DNA of 64,000 bases, from contig NZ_CP053707.1 of NCBI RefSeq assembly GCF_013201035.1, positions 1,984,001 to 2,048,000 of the forward strand. The letters are read 5' to 3'. The DNA comes from Arthrobacter sp. NEB 688. GTDB taxonomy: Bacteria > Actinomycetota > Actinomycetes > Actinomycetales > Dermatophilaceae. The translations under genes and the position numbers were made by a program. Below, piece by piece: positions 38,525 through 47,344 of the stretch; the first letter of the stretch is position 1, and every line of letters starts with the position of its first letter. Below the pieces are notes generated by a model. That model saw only the letters and a program-made list of their open reading frames with translations. It was not told where the DNA came from and ran no database searches.

Positions 38525-40047
38525 GCACGACCACCGGTGAGCGCACGCTCTCGTTCGACGAGGCGCTGGCGACCTTCGACCCCGTCATGGGGCTCGAGGT
38601 GCACGTCGAGCTCGGCACGAACACGAAGATGTTCTGCGGCTGCCCGACCGAGTTCGGCGCCGAGCCGAACACGCAGGTCTGCCCGGTGTGCCTCGGCCTG
38701 CCGGGGGCCCTGCCTGTCGTCAACGCGGTCGCGGTCGAGTCGGCCATCCGGATCGGGCTGGCGCTCAACTGTTCCATCGCGGAGTGGTGCCGGTTCGCCC
38801 GGAAGAACTACTTCTACCCGGACATGCCGAAGAACTTCCAGACCTCGCAGTACGACGAGCCCATCGCCTTCGACGGCCACCTCGACGTCGAGCTCGAGGA
38901 CGGGTCGACCTTCCGCGTCGAGATCGAGCGCGCGCACATGGAGGAGGACACCGGCAAGTCCCTCCACGTCGGTGGCGCGACCGGGCGCATCCACGGCGCG
39001 ACGCACAGCCTCGTCGACTACAACCGCGCGGGCATCCCCCTCATCGAGATCGTCACCAAGCCGATCGTCGCCACCCGCGAGAAGGCCCCCGAGGTCGCCA
39101 AGGCGTACGTCGCGACGCTTCGCGACCTGCTCAAGGCGATGGACGTCTCCGACGTGAAGATGGAGCAGGGCTCGATGCGCTGCGACGTCAACCTCTCGCT
39201 CATGCCGCGTGACGGCGACACCTTCGGCACGCGCACCGAGACCAAGAACGTCAACTCGCTGCGCTCGGTCGAGCGGGCCGTGCGCTACGAGATCGGGCGC
39301 CACGCAGCCGTGCTCACCGACGGCGGCTCCATCACGCAGGAGACGCGGCACTGGCACGAGGACACCGGCATCACGACCTCGGGCCGCATCAAGTCCGACG
39401 CCGAGGACTACCGCTACTTCCCCGAGCCCGACCTCGTGCCGGTCGCGCCCTCGCGCGAGACCGTCGAGGCGCTGCGGGCCACGCTGCCCGAGCCGCCGGC
39501 CGAGCGCCGTCGCCGTCTGCAGACCGCGTGGGGCTACAGCGACCTCGAGATGCGTGACGTCCTCAACGCCGGGCTCGTCGGGCTCGTCGAGGAGACCGTC
39601 GCCGCGGGGGCCTCGCCGGCCGCCGCGCGCAAGTGGTGGTCCGGCGAGATCGCGCGCCGCGCCAACACCGAGGGCGAGGACGTGCCGGCCTACGCCGCCC
39701 GCCTCGGCGTCACCCCGGCGCACGTCGTCGAGCTCGAGGGGCTGGTCACCAGCGGCCGCCTCAACGACTCGATGGCCCGCCAGGCGTGGGAGGGCGTCCT
39801 CGACGGCGAGGGCACCCCGACGGCCGTCGCCGACGCCCGCGGGCTCGAGCTCGTCCAGGACACCGGGGCGCTCGAGGCGGCCGTCGACGCGGTCATCGCC
39901 GCCAACCCCGACGTCGCCGCGAAGATCCGCGACGGCAAGGTCCAGGCGGTCGGCGCGCTCATCGGGCAGGTCATGCGCGAGATGAAGGGCCAGGCCGACG
40001 CCGGCGCGGCCCGGGCGATCATCCTCGAGCGGCTCGGCCAGGCCTGA
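38521..40047 (+). CDS. gatB: Aspartyl/glutamyl-tRNA amidotransferase subunit B
   Basis: The kinase/tRNA-binding subunit that phosphorylates the misacylated aminoacyl-tRNA. It has 508 residues. The N-terminal catalytic part has [10 protein letters not shown], the zinc-binding Cys set in [10 protein letters not shown] and [12 protein letters not shown], and [14 protein letters not shown]. The C-terminal YqeY-like tail ends with [10 protein letters not shown]. The ATG overlaps the gatA stop by 4 bp. Presence of gatCAB implies indirect Gln-tRNA or Asn-tRNA formation. Confidence 0.97.
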   Translation: MSTTTGERTLSFDEALATFDPVMGLEVHVELGTNTKMFCGCPTEFGAEPNTQVCPVCLGLPGALPVVNAVAVESAIRIGLALNCSIAEWCRFARKNYFYPDMPKNFQTSQYDEPIAFDGHLDVELEDGSTFRVEIERAHMEEDTGKSLHVGGATGRIHGATHSLVDYNRAGIPLIEIVTKPIVATREKAPEVAKAYVATLRDLLKAMDVSDVKMEQGSMRCDVNLSLMPRDGDTFGTRTETKNVNSLRSVERAVRYEIGRHAAVLTDGGSITQETRHWHEDTGITTSGRIKSDAEDYRYFPEPDLVPVAPSRETVEALRATLPEPPAERRRRLQTAWGYSDLEMRDVLNAGLVGLVEETVAAGASPAAARKWWSGEIARRANTEGEDVPAYAARLGVTPAHVVELEGLVTSGRLNDSMARQAWEGVLDGEGTPTAVADARGLELVQDTGALEAAVDAVIAANPDVAAKIRDGKVQAVGALIGQVMREMKGQADAGAARAIILERLGQA

Positions 40048-40081
40048 GGCCGCCCGCCGTCGCCCACCCCACACGGCGGCC
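40048..40081 (+). terminator. Weak hairpin after gatB
   Basis: GGCCGCC (40048-40054) and GGCGGCC (40075-40081) can pair over 7 bp across a 20-nt loop, immediately after the gatB stop codon. It lacks a T-run and is weaker than other hairpins here. Confidence 0.35.
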
Positions 40082-40123
40082 GGTGGGGATGACCAGCGCG
40101 GCCGTCGGGTGCATGATCGGGGC

Positions 40124-40648
40124 ATGACCAGCGCCGCCCGAGACCGCGTCCTCGTCCTGCTCCGGCACGCCAAGACGGAGGAGAGCAACCCGGGTGGCGA
40201 CCACGAGCGGGAGCTGACCGGCCGCGGCCGCCGCGACGCGAGCGCCGCCGGCCGGTGGCTGCACGAGCACGCCATCGGCATCGACGAGGTGCTGTGCTCG
40301 ACCTCCGAGCGCACCCGGCAGACGTGCGAGCTGGTCTGGGAGGCGGGCTGCCCCGAGGCCGACGTGCACCACGACCGGCGCATCTACGACGCGTCGCCCG
40401 AGGCCCTGCTCGACGTCGTCCACGAGGCCGACGACGACGCCGACGTCGTCATGGTCGTCGGGCACGCCCCCGGCATCCCGGCCCTGGCCGAGCTGCTCGC
40501 CGACGGCGAGGGCAGCGCCGAGGGGCACCGGGCGATGGCCGAGGGCTTCCCGACCTGCGCGCTGGCGGTGCTGCACTACGCCGGGCGCTGGTCCGACCTC
40601 GCCTTCGGCGACGCCGTGCTCGAGCGCTTCCACGTCGCCCGCGGCTGA
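40124..40648 (+). CDS. Histidine phosphatase family protein (SixA-like)
   Basis: A 174-residue phosphohistidine phosphatase-like protein. The catalytic motif RHAKTEESN is at the N-terminus, with Arg in STSERTRQT and the second His in VMVVGHAPGIPALAELL. The RHAKT variant is typical of SixA, which removes phosphate from phosphohistidine in signalling or PTS proteins, though target proteins here are unknown. The ATG lies 6 nt after CATGAT. A near-copy of the start sequence 35 bp upstream leads to an early stop and is not used. Confidence 0.87.
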   Translation: MTSAARDRVLVLLRHAKTEESNPGGDHERELTGRGRRDASAAGRWLHEHAIGIDEVLCSTSERTRQTCELVWEAGCPEADVHHDRRIYDASPEALLDVVHEADDDADVVMVVGHAPGIPALAELLADGEGSAEGHRAMAEGFPTCALAVLHYAGRWSDLAFGDAVLERFHVARG

Positions 40649-40667
40649 GCGCCGCGCGCCCGCTCAG
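40645..40667. terminator. Short inverted repeat spanning convergent stop codons
   Basis: CTGAGCG (40645-40651) and CGCTCAG (40661-40667) form a 7-bp stem that includes both stop codons of the convergent phosphatase and SDR genes. Terminator function is possible but the stem is short. Confidence 0.35.
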
Positions 40668-41656
40668 GGGCGCAGGTCGAGCGCCCCGGCGACGCCGGTC
40701 CAGTAGCGGACGCGGTCGGAGCGGGTCGTGCGCGTCGACGGCAGGACGCTCGTCGGGCGCGGGCGGCGGTCGTGCCAGAGCCGGCCCGGCTCCGGCGCCG
40801 GCTCGGTCGCGACCGTCCAGACGGTCGTGTCGCTGCCCGCGGCGTCCGAGCGCAGGACGGGGCGCAGCGCCTTCGAGAAGGTCGGCAGGGAGGCGTCGAG
40901 CCCCGGCGTGCGCGCCCAGCCCGGGTGCGTCGCGTGGACCGTGACACCCCGCGGGGCCCAGCGCTCGGTGAGCACCGGCAGCAGCTCGACCTGGCCGCGC
41001 TTGCTGCGGGCGTAGGCCACCGAGCCGCTGTAGGTCCCCGTCGTGTACTCGGGGTCGTCGACGGGCAGCGGCTGCGTGTACATCCCGCCGGAGGTGACGA
41101 GGACGACGCGGCCGGCGTCCTGCTCGAGCACCGGCAGGAGCAGCTCGGTCATGAGGACCGGGCCGAGGACGTGGAGGGCGAGGGTCAGCTCGTGGCCCTG
41201 CGGCGACTCGGTCCGCTCCGCCGGGAGGGCCCCGGCGTTGTGCACGAGGCCGCGCAGCGGCAGGTCGGCGGCGGCGAAGCGGCCCGCGAAGGTGCGCACG
41301 GAGTCGAGGTCGGAGACGTCGCACCGCCAGACGCGGGCGGCGTCCGGCCGCCCGACCGCCGCGGCGACCTGCGCGGCCACGCGCTCGCCCCGCTCGGTGT
41401 CGCGGACGACGAGGTGGACCGTGGCCCCGAGGGCCGCGAGGTCGAGGGCCGTGCGCCGGCCGAGGCCGGAGGTGGCGCCGGTGACGGCGACGTGCCGGCC
41501 GGCGAGGCCGCCCACGGCGGGGTCCGCGGGCCAGCCGGGCAGCCGCCGGCGCACCGCGAGCCCGAGGGCCGTGAAGCCGGGGGCGACGGTGCGGTCGAGG
41601 GCGGTGTCGAGCAGCCGGGCGGCGGCCCGGGGGAGGCCGGGGGCGTTCTCGCGCAT
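40664..41656 (-). CDS. SDR-family oxidoreductase
   Basis: A 330-residue short-chain dehydrogenase/reductase. The Rossmann NAD(P) motif is VTGATSGLGRRTALDLA. The N-A-G strand is LVHNAGALP and the catalytic YxxxK appears as SVAYARSKRGQVELL after a Ser-containing VTSGGMYTQ. THPGWARTPGL matches the family of retinol dehydrogenase-like bacterial SDRs. The substrate is unknown. The ATG is 7 nt after TAGCGT (41669-41664, minus strand), whose TAG is also the stop codon of the gene before it. Confidence 0.88.
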   Translation of the reverse strand: MRENAPGLPRAAARLLDTALDRTVAPGFTALGLAVRRRLPGWPADPAVGGLAGRHVAVTGATSGLGRRTALDLAALGATVHLVVRDTERGERVAAQVAAAVGRPDAARVWRCDVSDLDSVRTFAGRFAAADLPLRGLVHNAGALPAERTESPQGHELTLALHVLGPVLMTELLLPVLEQDAGRVVLVTSGGMYTQPLPVDDPEYTTGTYSGSVAYARSKRGQVELLPVLTERWAPRGVTVHATHPGWARTPGLDASLPTFSKALRPVLRSDAAGSDTTVWTVATEPAPEPGRLWHDRRPRPTSVLPSTRTTRSDRVRYWTGVAGALDLRP

Positions 41657-41666
41657 GCCCCGGACG

Positions 41667-43766
41667 CTACCGGGGCAGCTCGGCCCGGGCGCGCGCCAGG
41701 GCGTCGACGAGCGTCGCCTCGACCGGGCCGGTGAGCGTCTCGGCGTAGGTGGCGGTGACGTGCGACCCCTGGCGCCAGGTGAGGACCCCGCGGTAGGTGG
41801 CCCGGCAGAGGTCGCCGGGGCACACCCACGGGTCGAGGTCGGCGAACACCGCACCGTCGATCTCGCGCGCGGTGCGCTCCAGGGCGCTCGAGGAGGGGGT
41901 GCGGCGCAGCGGCCAGGTGCAGGCCGACGGGTCGTCCTCGTGGTCGGCGACGCACTCGTAGGCGGGGTCCATCCCGTCCGGGGGGTGCGGGGTGTCCGAG
42001 AGCGCGACGACGACCGCGCCGCGGGCGACGAGGTCGCGCCAGGTCCCGGCGAGCGCCTCTCGGTAGGCCGCCCGGCTGCGGCGCCCGTCGACGACGACGC
42101 GGTCGAGGAGGGTCGTCGTGACGACGACGTCCGGGGTGGAGCGGCGCAGGCGGTCGAGCACGGCAGCCCGCCACGGCCGGCAGGTGCGGTGGGTGAGGGG
42201 CACCTCGGCCCGCGGGTCCAGCAGGGGACAGGCGCTCTTCGTGAGGACCCGCACCCGCCACCCGCGGCGCTCGCCGACGGTGGCGACGACGGCGGCCCAC
42301 TGGAGCACCTTGGAGTCGCCGACGACCGCGACCTCCACCCCGCCGTCGGGGTCGCCGACGACGCACTCGGAGACCTCGGCCGAGGCGAGGACGGTGTCGC
42401 AGCCGCGGTCCTCGAGCGGGCCGAGGTCGAGCGGCGCCCCGGCCGGGGACGGCGTGAGGGCGTCGTAGAGCGCGGGCGGCGCGGCGCCGGTCAGCTCCGC
42501 CGGGACGGTGAGGACGGCCGGGGGGAACGGCGCGGCGGTGCGCTCGCCCCGGCGCGAGGCCTCGGCGTGGGCGTCCGCCGCGAGGGCGAGACCGAGGACC
42601 ACCCCGACCACGGTGATGGTTGCGCCGGTCGCGAGGGCCACGCCCGTGCGCCCGGCCAGCACCCCGCGACGGACCGGGTCCTCGACGAGGTGGAAGGACG
42701 CGAGGGCGAGCAGCACCGTGGCGGCCAGGACGCCGACGCGCACCCCGAGGCCGTCGCCGAGCCCCACCCAGCCGGAGACCACGAGCAGGGGCCAGTGCCA
42801 GAGGTAGAGCGAGTACGAGAGGGCCCCGACGCGGACGGCGGGCCCGAGGCCGAGGAGGCGCTCGGGGCCGCGCCGGCCGGCCGCGAAGCCCGCGACGACG
42901 ACGGCCGCCGTGGCGAGCACGGGCGCCAGGGCCGCGGAGCCGGGCCAGGCCGTCCCTGCACCGACGAGGACCGCGGTGGCGCCGAGCACCGCGAGACCGG
43001 CCCAGCCCACGACGGCCGCCACCGCCGGGCGCAGGCGCGACCAGCGGCCCGCGCCGAGCGCGACGAGGGCGCCGACCCCCATCTCCCACAGGCGGGTCGG
43101 CGTGACGAAGAAGGCCTCCTCGGGGGCGCGGGCGGTGTACCAGAGCGACAGGGCGAGGCTCGGGAGGACGACGAGCCCGCCGAGGCCCAGCGCGAGGTGC
43201 CGCCGGCCCGGCCGGACCCCGCGGCGGGTGCCGACCCACAGCAGCGCGACGAGCAGCAGGGGCCAGACGAGGTAGAACTGCTCCTCGACCGAGAGCGACC
43301 AGAAGTGCAGGACGGGGGAGGGGCCGAGGTCCTCGGCGAGGTAGTCGACCGAGCGGGCCGAGAACACCCAGTTGACGACGTAGCCCGCCGCCCCCGCCAC
43401 GTCGGAGCCGACGACCATCCGCTCGGTGCGCGGGGCGAGGAACCAGGCGGCGAGCGTCGTCAGCCCGAGGACGATGCCGGCGGCGGGCAGCAGGCGGCGG
43501 GCCCGGCGCGCGTAGAACCGGCGCAGCGACAGGCGGCCGGTGGCCTCGACCTCGCGGACCAGGCCCGTGGTGATGACGAAGCCGCTGACGACGAAGAAGA
43601 CGTCGACCCCGACGAAGCCCCCGGAGGGCCCGCCGAGGAGGTGGTAGGCGAGGACGAGGCCGACGGCGACGGTGCGCAGGCCCTCGACGTCGCGGCGCAG
43701 GCCCGGGCGTGCGGTCGCGTCGGCGTCCCTCCGGGTGGCCTCGGCCACGGTCCCCGACGTCCGCAC
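41667..43766 (-). CDS. OafA/YrhL-type membrane acyltransferase with SGNH domain
   Basis: A 699-residue surface-glycan O-acetyltransferase. The N-terminal acyltransferase-3 part has about ten or eleven spans with DVEGLRTVAVGLVLAYHL, GGFVGVDVFFVVSGFVIT, RRFYARRARRLLPA, HFWSLSVEEQFYLVWPLL and SLYLWHWPLLV. The extracytoplasmic C-terminal SGNH domain shows VAVVGDSKVLQW (catalytic Ser) and a terminal TWRQGSHVTATYAE (catalytic His region). It probably acetylates cell-wall polysaccharide. The GTG lies 6 nt after TACGGT (43778-43773). Confidence 0.92.
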   Translation of the reverse strand: MRTSGTVAEATRRDADATARPGLRRDVEGLRTVAVGLVLAYHLLGGPSGGFVGVDVFFVVSGFVITTGLVREVEATGRLSLRRFYARRARRLLPAAGIVLGLTTLAAWFLAPRTERMVVGSDVAGAAGYVVNWVFSARSVDYLAEDLGPSPVLHFWSLSVEEQFYLVWPLLLVALLWVGTRRGVRPGRRHLALGLGGLVVLPSLALSLWYTARAPEEAFFVTPTRLWEMGVGALVALGAGRWSRLRPAVAAVVGWAGLAVLGATAVLVGAGTAWPGSAALAPVLATAAVVVAGFAAGRRGPERLLGLGPAVRVGALSYSLYLWHWPLLVVSGWVGLGDGLGVRVGVLAATVLLALASFHLVEDPVRRGVLAGRTGVALATGATITVVGVVLGLALAADAHAEASRRGERTAAPFPPAVLTVPAELTGAAPPALYDALTPSPAGAPLDLGPLEDRGCDTVLASAEVSECVVGDPDGGVEVAVVGDSKVLQWAAVVATVGERRGWRVRVLTKSACPLLDPRAEVPLTHRTCRPWRAAVLDRLRRSTPDVVVTTTLLDRVVVDGRRSRAAYREALAGTWRDLVARGAVVVALSDTPHPPDGMDPAYECVADHEDDPSACTWPLRRTPSSSALERTAREIDGAVFADLDPWVCPGDLCRATYRGVLTWRQGSHVTATYAETLTGPVEATLVDALARARAELPR

Positions 43767-43821
43767 CGGCCCACCGTAGCGACGGGTGGCGCCGGGGGAG
43801 CGGCGCCGCGCGCCGACCGGC

Positions 43822-44310
43822 TCAGGTGAGCGAGCGCATCGCGGCGATGGCGCCGCGCAGGTAGCGCTCGACGACCTCGCGCTCGGCGGGGCTGAGCGCG
43901 GCGTCGGTGCGCGCGAGGCCCTCGAACATCGGGGCGAGGTGGCGGACGGCCTCGCGGCGCCCGGACTCGGTGATGACGACCTCGGTGCGGCGGCCGTCGT
44001 CGGGGTGGCGGCGGCGCTCGGCGTGCCCGCGGGCCACGAGGCGGTCGATGACCTGCGAGGAGGCGGCGGAGGTGACGCCGAGGGCGCGGGCGAGGTCGAC
44101 CGGGCCCATCGAGCCCATCGCGAGGTGGCGCAGGGAGTGCAGCTCGGAGGTCGAGAAGCCCGCGCGGCGGGCGACCTCGTGGGGCACCTGGGCCGCGACG
44201 TCGGTCAGCTCCTGGAGCGTGTCGAGCGTGCTCGAGCCGGTCCAGGCCGGCACGAGGTCGGTGACGGCGCGAGTTGCGTCCTGGGGGTCGTGGTCCGTAA
44301 TATCACTCAC
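43822..44310 (-). CDS. MarR-family transcriptional regulator
   Basis: A 162-residue winged-helix regulator. The recognition region is MGPVDLARALGVTSAASSQVIDRLVARGHAERRRHPDDGRRTEVVITESG, with the beta-wing Asp-Asp-Gly-Arg-Arg signature. N- and C-terminal helices form the dimer interface. It is divergent from an MMPL transporter with a 26-bp palindrome in between, the classic layout of a MarR repressor and its efflux target. The GTG at 44310 is the first credible start; earlier codons lie in the operator. Confidence 0.92.
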   Translation of the reverse strand: MSDITDHDPQDATRAVTDLVPAWTGSSTLDTLQELTDVAAQVPHEVARRAGFSTSELHSLRHLAMGSMGPVDLARALGVTSAASSQVIDRLVARGHAERRRHPDDGRRTEVVITESGRREAVRHLAPMFEGLARTDAALSPAEREVVERYLRGAIAAMRSLT

Positions 44311-44316
44311 CAACTT

Positions 44317-44342
44317 AGCAATTAGGTGAATCACCTGTTGCT
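44317..44342. promoter_or_regulatory. 26-bp MarR operator candidate between marR and MMPL genes
   Basis: AGCAA-TT-AGGTGA (44317-44329), a central A, and TCACCT-G-TTGCT (44331-44342) form an almost perfect inverted repeat. The core AGGTGA/TCACCT is exact and the outer AGCAA/TTGCT arms also match. It is A/T-rich compared with its surroundings and lies 6 bp from the marR start and 43 bp before the MMPL start. Confidence 0.7.
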
Positions 44343-44385
44343 CCGATCGTAGCAATCCCTGACACCGAGCACTGGAGGAAGACCC

Positions 44386-46464
44386 GTGGGACGCATCGCC
44401 GACCTCGTCACCCGCCGGTGGGTCGCCGGCCTGCTGGCACTCGTCGCGCTCCTCGCCGCCGGCGCGGTCGTCGGCGCCGTCGGCCAGGCCGAGAAGCCCG
44501 ACGGCACGCTGACCGCCCTGCCGCTCGACTCCGACAGCCGCGAGGCGGCCGCGCTGCGCCAGCAGCTGCCCGAGGAGCAGGGGTCGGCCGCGGTCGTCCT
44601 CTTCGCCCGGGACGGGAAGCTCACCGACGCCGACACGCAGGCGATCGAGGCCAAGGCCCGCGACCTGCCCGGCGCCGCCGGCATCCCGGCCCAGCGCAGC
44701 GAGGACGGCACCGCCGCCGTCGTCGTCGTGCCGGTGCAGGAGGGTGACGCCACCCGGACGGCCGACACCGTCGCGCAGATCCGGGAGGCCGCGAAGGCCG
44801 ACCTGCCCGACGGCCTGACCGCCCAGGTCACCGGCCCCGCCGCCATCCAGGCCGACCTCGCCGGCGTCTTCGACGGCGCCAACACCCGGCTGCTGCTCGC
44901 CACCGCGAGCGTCGTCGCGCTGCTGCTCGTCCTCACCTACCGCAGCCCGGTCCTCTGGCTCGTGCCGCTGACCGTCGTCGGCGTCGCCGACCAGCTCGCG
45001 GCCGTCGCCGCCACGCACACCCTCGCGCTGTTCGACGTCGCGTGGGACGAGTCGACCGTCGGCATCCTCTCGGTGCTCGTCTTCGGTGCCGGCACCGACT
45101 ACGCCCTGCTGCTCATCTCGCGCTACCGCGACGAGCTGCGCACGACCGAGGACCGTCGTGCCGCGATGGCGCACGCCCTGCGCCGCACCACCGAGGCCGT
45201 GCTCTCGAGCGCCTCGACGGTCGTCCTCGGCCTCCTCACCCTCCTGCTCTCGGCCTTCCCCGCCACGCGTGGCCTCGGGCTCGCCTGTGCGGTCGGTGTC
45301 GTCGTCGCCGCGTTCTTCGTCCTCGTCGTCCTGCCCGCCGCGCTCGTCGTCTTCGGGCGCTGGATCTTCTGGCCGAAGGTCCCCAAGGTCGGCCAGACCG
45401 GTCTCGCCGACGGGCACTCGGCGTGGCGCCGCGTCGGTGACGCCGTCGCCCGCCGTCCGGTCGCGGTCGTCGCGGTCGTCGTCGTCGGCCTCGCCGTCGC
45501 CGCCGGCGGCATCAGCCAGGTCAGGGCCGGCCTCTCGAGCGCCGACCAGTTCCTCGACACCCCCGAGTCCATCACCGCCTCGCAGCGCTACGGCGAGTCC
45601 TTCCCGGCCGGCTCCGTCGACCCCGTCGTCGTCATGACGCGCGGCGACGGCGAGGCGCTCGCGCAGCGGGTCGGGCAGGTGCCCGGGGTCGAGTCCGCGC
45701 GGGTCGCGGCCAGCGGTGGCGGCATCGCCGAGGTCGACGCCGTCCTCACCGGCGACCCCGGCTCCGACGAGGTCCGCGACAACGTCCGCGCCCTGCGCGA
45801 GGCGCTCGCCGACCAGCCGGACACCTACGTCGGCGGGACCGAGGCCGAGGCCGTCGACACGGCCGACGCCTCCTCCCGCGACCGCGCGCTCATCCTGCCG
45901 CTCATCCTCGGGCTCGTGCTGCTCGCGCTCGGCGGGCTGCTGCGCAGCGTCGTCGCCCCCGTCGTGCTCGTCGCGACGGTCGTCGGCACCTACCTCGCGA
46001 GCCTCGGCATCAGCTGGGTGCTCTTCACGCAGGTGCTCGGGTTCGAGCGGCTGGACGAGGGGGTGCCGCTGCTGGCCTTCGTCTTCCTCGTCGCGCTCGG
46101 CGTCGACTACAACATCTTCCTCGTGACCCGCGCCTCCGAGGAGGCGCGGCGGCACGGCCCGCGCGAGGGGATGCTCCGCGCCCTCGCCGCCACCGGTGGC
46201 GTCATCACGAGCGCGGGCATCCTGCTCGCGGCGGTGTTCGCGGTGCTCGGCGTGCTGCCGCTCGTCGTCCTCGCGCAGCTCGGCGTCATCATCTGCGTCG
46301 GCGTCCTGCTCGACACGCTGGTCGTCCGCACGCTCCTCGTCCCGGCCGCCGCGGTGCTCCTCGGCGAGCGGTTCTGGTGGCCGCGCCGGCTGCAGGTGCA
46401 CGACGACGCGAAGGGTGCGACGCGCGACGAGGAGTCCCTCGCCGCCGGCGCCCCGAGCGCCTGA
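44386..46464 (+). CDS. MMPL-family (RND) transporter
   Basis: A 692-residue membrane transporter with two repeats. Each has one N-terminal span, an extracytoplasmic loop of about 130 residues and five further spans. Seen are VFGAGTDYALLLISRYRDEL and, in the second half, VFLVALGVDYNIFLVTRASEEAR, the conserved TM4 proton-relay Asp-Tyr pairs. The C-terminal tail is short and charged. MMPL members export lipids, siderophores or drugs. Regulation by a divergent MarR suggests an inducible efflux role. The GTG has GGAGGAAG upstream. Confidence 0.92.
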   Translation: MGRIADLVTRRWVAGLLALVALLAAGAVVGAVGQAEKPDGTLTALPLDSDSREAAALRQQLPEEQGSAAVVLFARDGKLTDADTQAIEAKARDLPGAAGIPAQRSEDGTAAVVVVPVQEGDATRTADTVAQIREAAKADLPDGLTAQVTGPAAIQADLAGVFDGANTRLLLATASVVALLLVLTYRSPVLWLVPLTVVGVADQLAAVAATHTLALFDVAWDESTVGILSVLVFGAGTDYALLLISRYRDELRTTEDRRAAMAHALRRTTEAVLSSASTVVLGLLTLLLSAFPATRGLGLACAVGVVVAAFFVLVVLPAALVVFGRWIFWPKVPKVGQTGLADGHSAWRRVGDAVARRPVAVVAVVVVGLAVAAGGISQVRAGLSSADQFLDTPESITASQRYGESFPAGSVDPVVVMTRGDGEALAQRVGQVPGVESARVAASGGGIAEVDAVLTGDPGSDEVRDNVRALREALADQPDTYVGGTEAEAVDTADASSRDRALILPLILGLVLLALGGLLRSVVAPVVLVATVVGTYLASLGISWVLFTQVLGFERLDEGVPLLAFVFLVALGVDYNIFLVTRASEEARRHGPREGMLRALAATGGVITSAGILLAAVFAVLGVLPLVVLAQLGVIICVGVLLDTLVVRTLLVPAAAVLLGERFWWPRRLQVHDDAKGATRDEESLAAGAPSA

Positions 46465-46469
46465 GGGAC

Positions 46470-46508
46470 GCACCGGGCGGGCGGGAGAAAAATCCTGCCG
46501 CCCGGTGC
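46470..46508 (+). terminator. Hairpin after MMPL gene
   Basis: The arms 46470-46480 and 46498-46508 form a perfect 11-bp stem (GCACCGGGCGG and complement) around a loop containing an A-run. It lies 5 nt past the stop codon. The right arm overlaps the -35 element of the fasciclin promoter by 4 bases. Confidence 0.6.
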
Positions 46509-46534
46509 ATCCGTCCCCGGGGGAGCGGCGGAAT
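46505..46534 (+). promoter_or_regulatory. ECF-type promoter of fasciclin gene 1
   Basis: GTGCATCC (46505-46512), a 16-bp spacer and CGGAAT (46529-46534). The same elements and spacing precede the second fasciclin gene. They match the CATCC / CGAAT-like elements reported for mycobacterial SigK. The start point would be near 46541, leaving a leader of about 44 nt. Confidence 0.7.
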
Positions 46535-46584
46535 CAGGGGTGGGTCGCCACCGGGGCGGCCCACCCTCGACCAGGAGGTCCTCC

Positions 46585-47235
46585 ATGCGAACCCGTCGCC
46601 TCGTCACCGCCGCCGTGGCCGTCACGCTCGGTGCCACCACCTTCGCCGCCGCCCCCGCGAACGCGTCGTCCGGCTCGTCCACGCCCACGGGCACCCGCAG
46701 CCTCGCGGCGGTGCTCACGAGCGACGGCAACACCTTCGACCGCAACTGGTACGACTACGACATCGTCACCGAGGCAGTCCTCGCCGTCCTCGCCGCGAAG
46801 CCGAACAGCCCGGTCAAGGTGCTGACCGACGGCACGACCCCGGTCACCGCCTTCATCCCCGACGACCGCTCCTTCCAGGTCCTCGCCTACGACCTGACCA
46901 AGCGCTGGCCCTCGACCGAGAAGAAGACCTTCGACGCGCTCGTCGCGGCCGTCGGCGTCGACGCCATCGAGCAGGTCCTGCTCTACCACGTGGTGCCGGG
47001 CGCGACGATCACCAAGCGCGACGCCGTCAAGGCCAACGGCGCGATGCTGACCACCGCGCAGGGCGGCAAGATCACCGTCGCCGTCCGCAACAAGTGGATC
47101 CCGCTCATCGAGCTCAAGGACCAGGACCGCAACGACGTCAACCCGTTCATCAACCCCCGTGCCTTCGACGTGAACAAGGGCAACAAGCAGATCGCCCACG
47201 GGATCGTCTTCGTCCTGCGGCCCCTCGACCTCTGA
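46585..47235 (+). CDS. Secreted fasciclin-domain protein
   Basis: A 216-residue exported protein. It has a signal peptide of about 28 residues (TAAVAVTLGATTFAAAPANA) followed by one fasciclin (FAS1) domain. The H1 region is TPVTAFIPDDRSFQVLAYDL, the YH motif is in VLLYHVVPGATI and the H2 region is NKQIAHGIVFVLRPLDL. FAS1 domains mediate adhesion. The mycobacterial relatives MPT70 and MPT83 are SigK targets. RBS AGGAGG lies 6 nt upstream of the ATG. It is followed by the ECF sigma/anti-sigma pair. Confidence 0.88.
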   Translation: MRTRRLVTAAVAVTLGATTFAAAPANASSGSSTPTGTRSLAAVLTSDGNTFDRNWYDYDIVTEAVLAVLAAKPNSPVKVLTDGTTPVTAFIPDDRSFQVLAYDLTKRWPSTEKKTFDALVAAVGVDAIEQVLLYHVVPGATITKRDAVKANGAMLTTAQGGKITVAVRNKWIPLIELKDQDRNDVNPFINPRAFDVNKGNKQIAHGIVFVLRPLDL

Positions 47236-47344
47236 GGTGTCCCTCGCGACGGGCGTCGCGCCGGTGGTGGTGGGACAGGACACCACGACCGGCGCGGCGC
47301 CGCCGTCGGTTCCGCTCCGGGTCGCACGCCCTAGGGTGGGTGGG

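Noticed and set aside
40089-40125. A 12-codon frame starting with a near copy of the SixA-like gene start (ATGACCAGCGCGGCC)
   Set aside because: It ends after 12 codons overlapping the real start, has no regulated amino-acid run and looks like a small sequence duplication.
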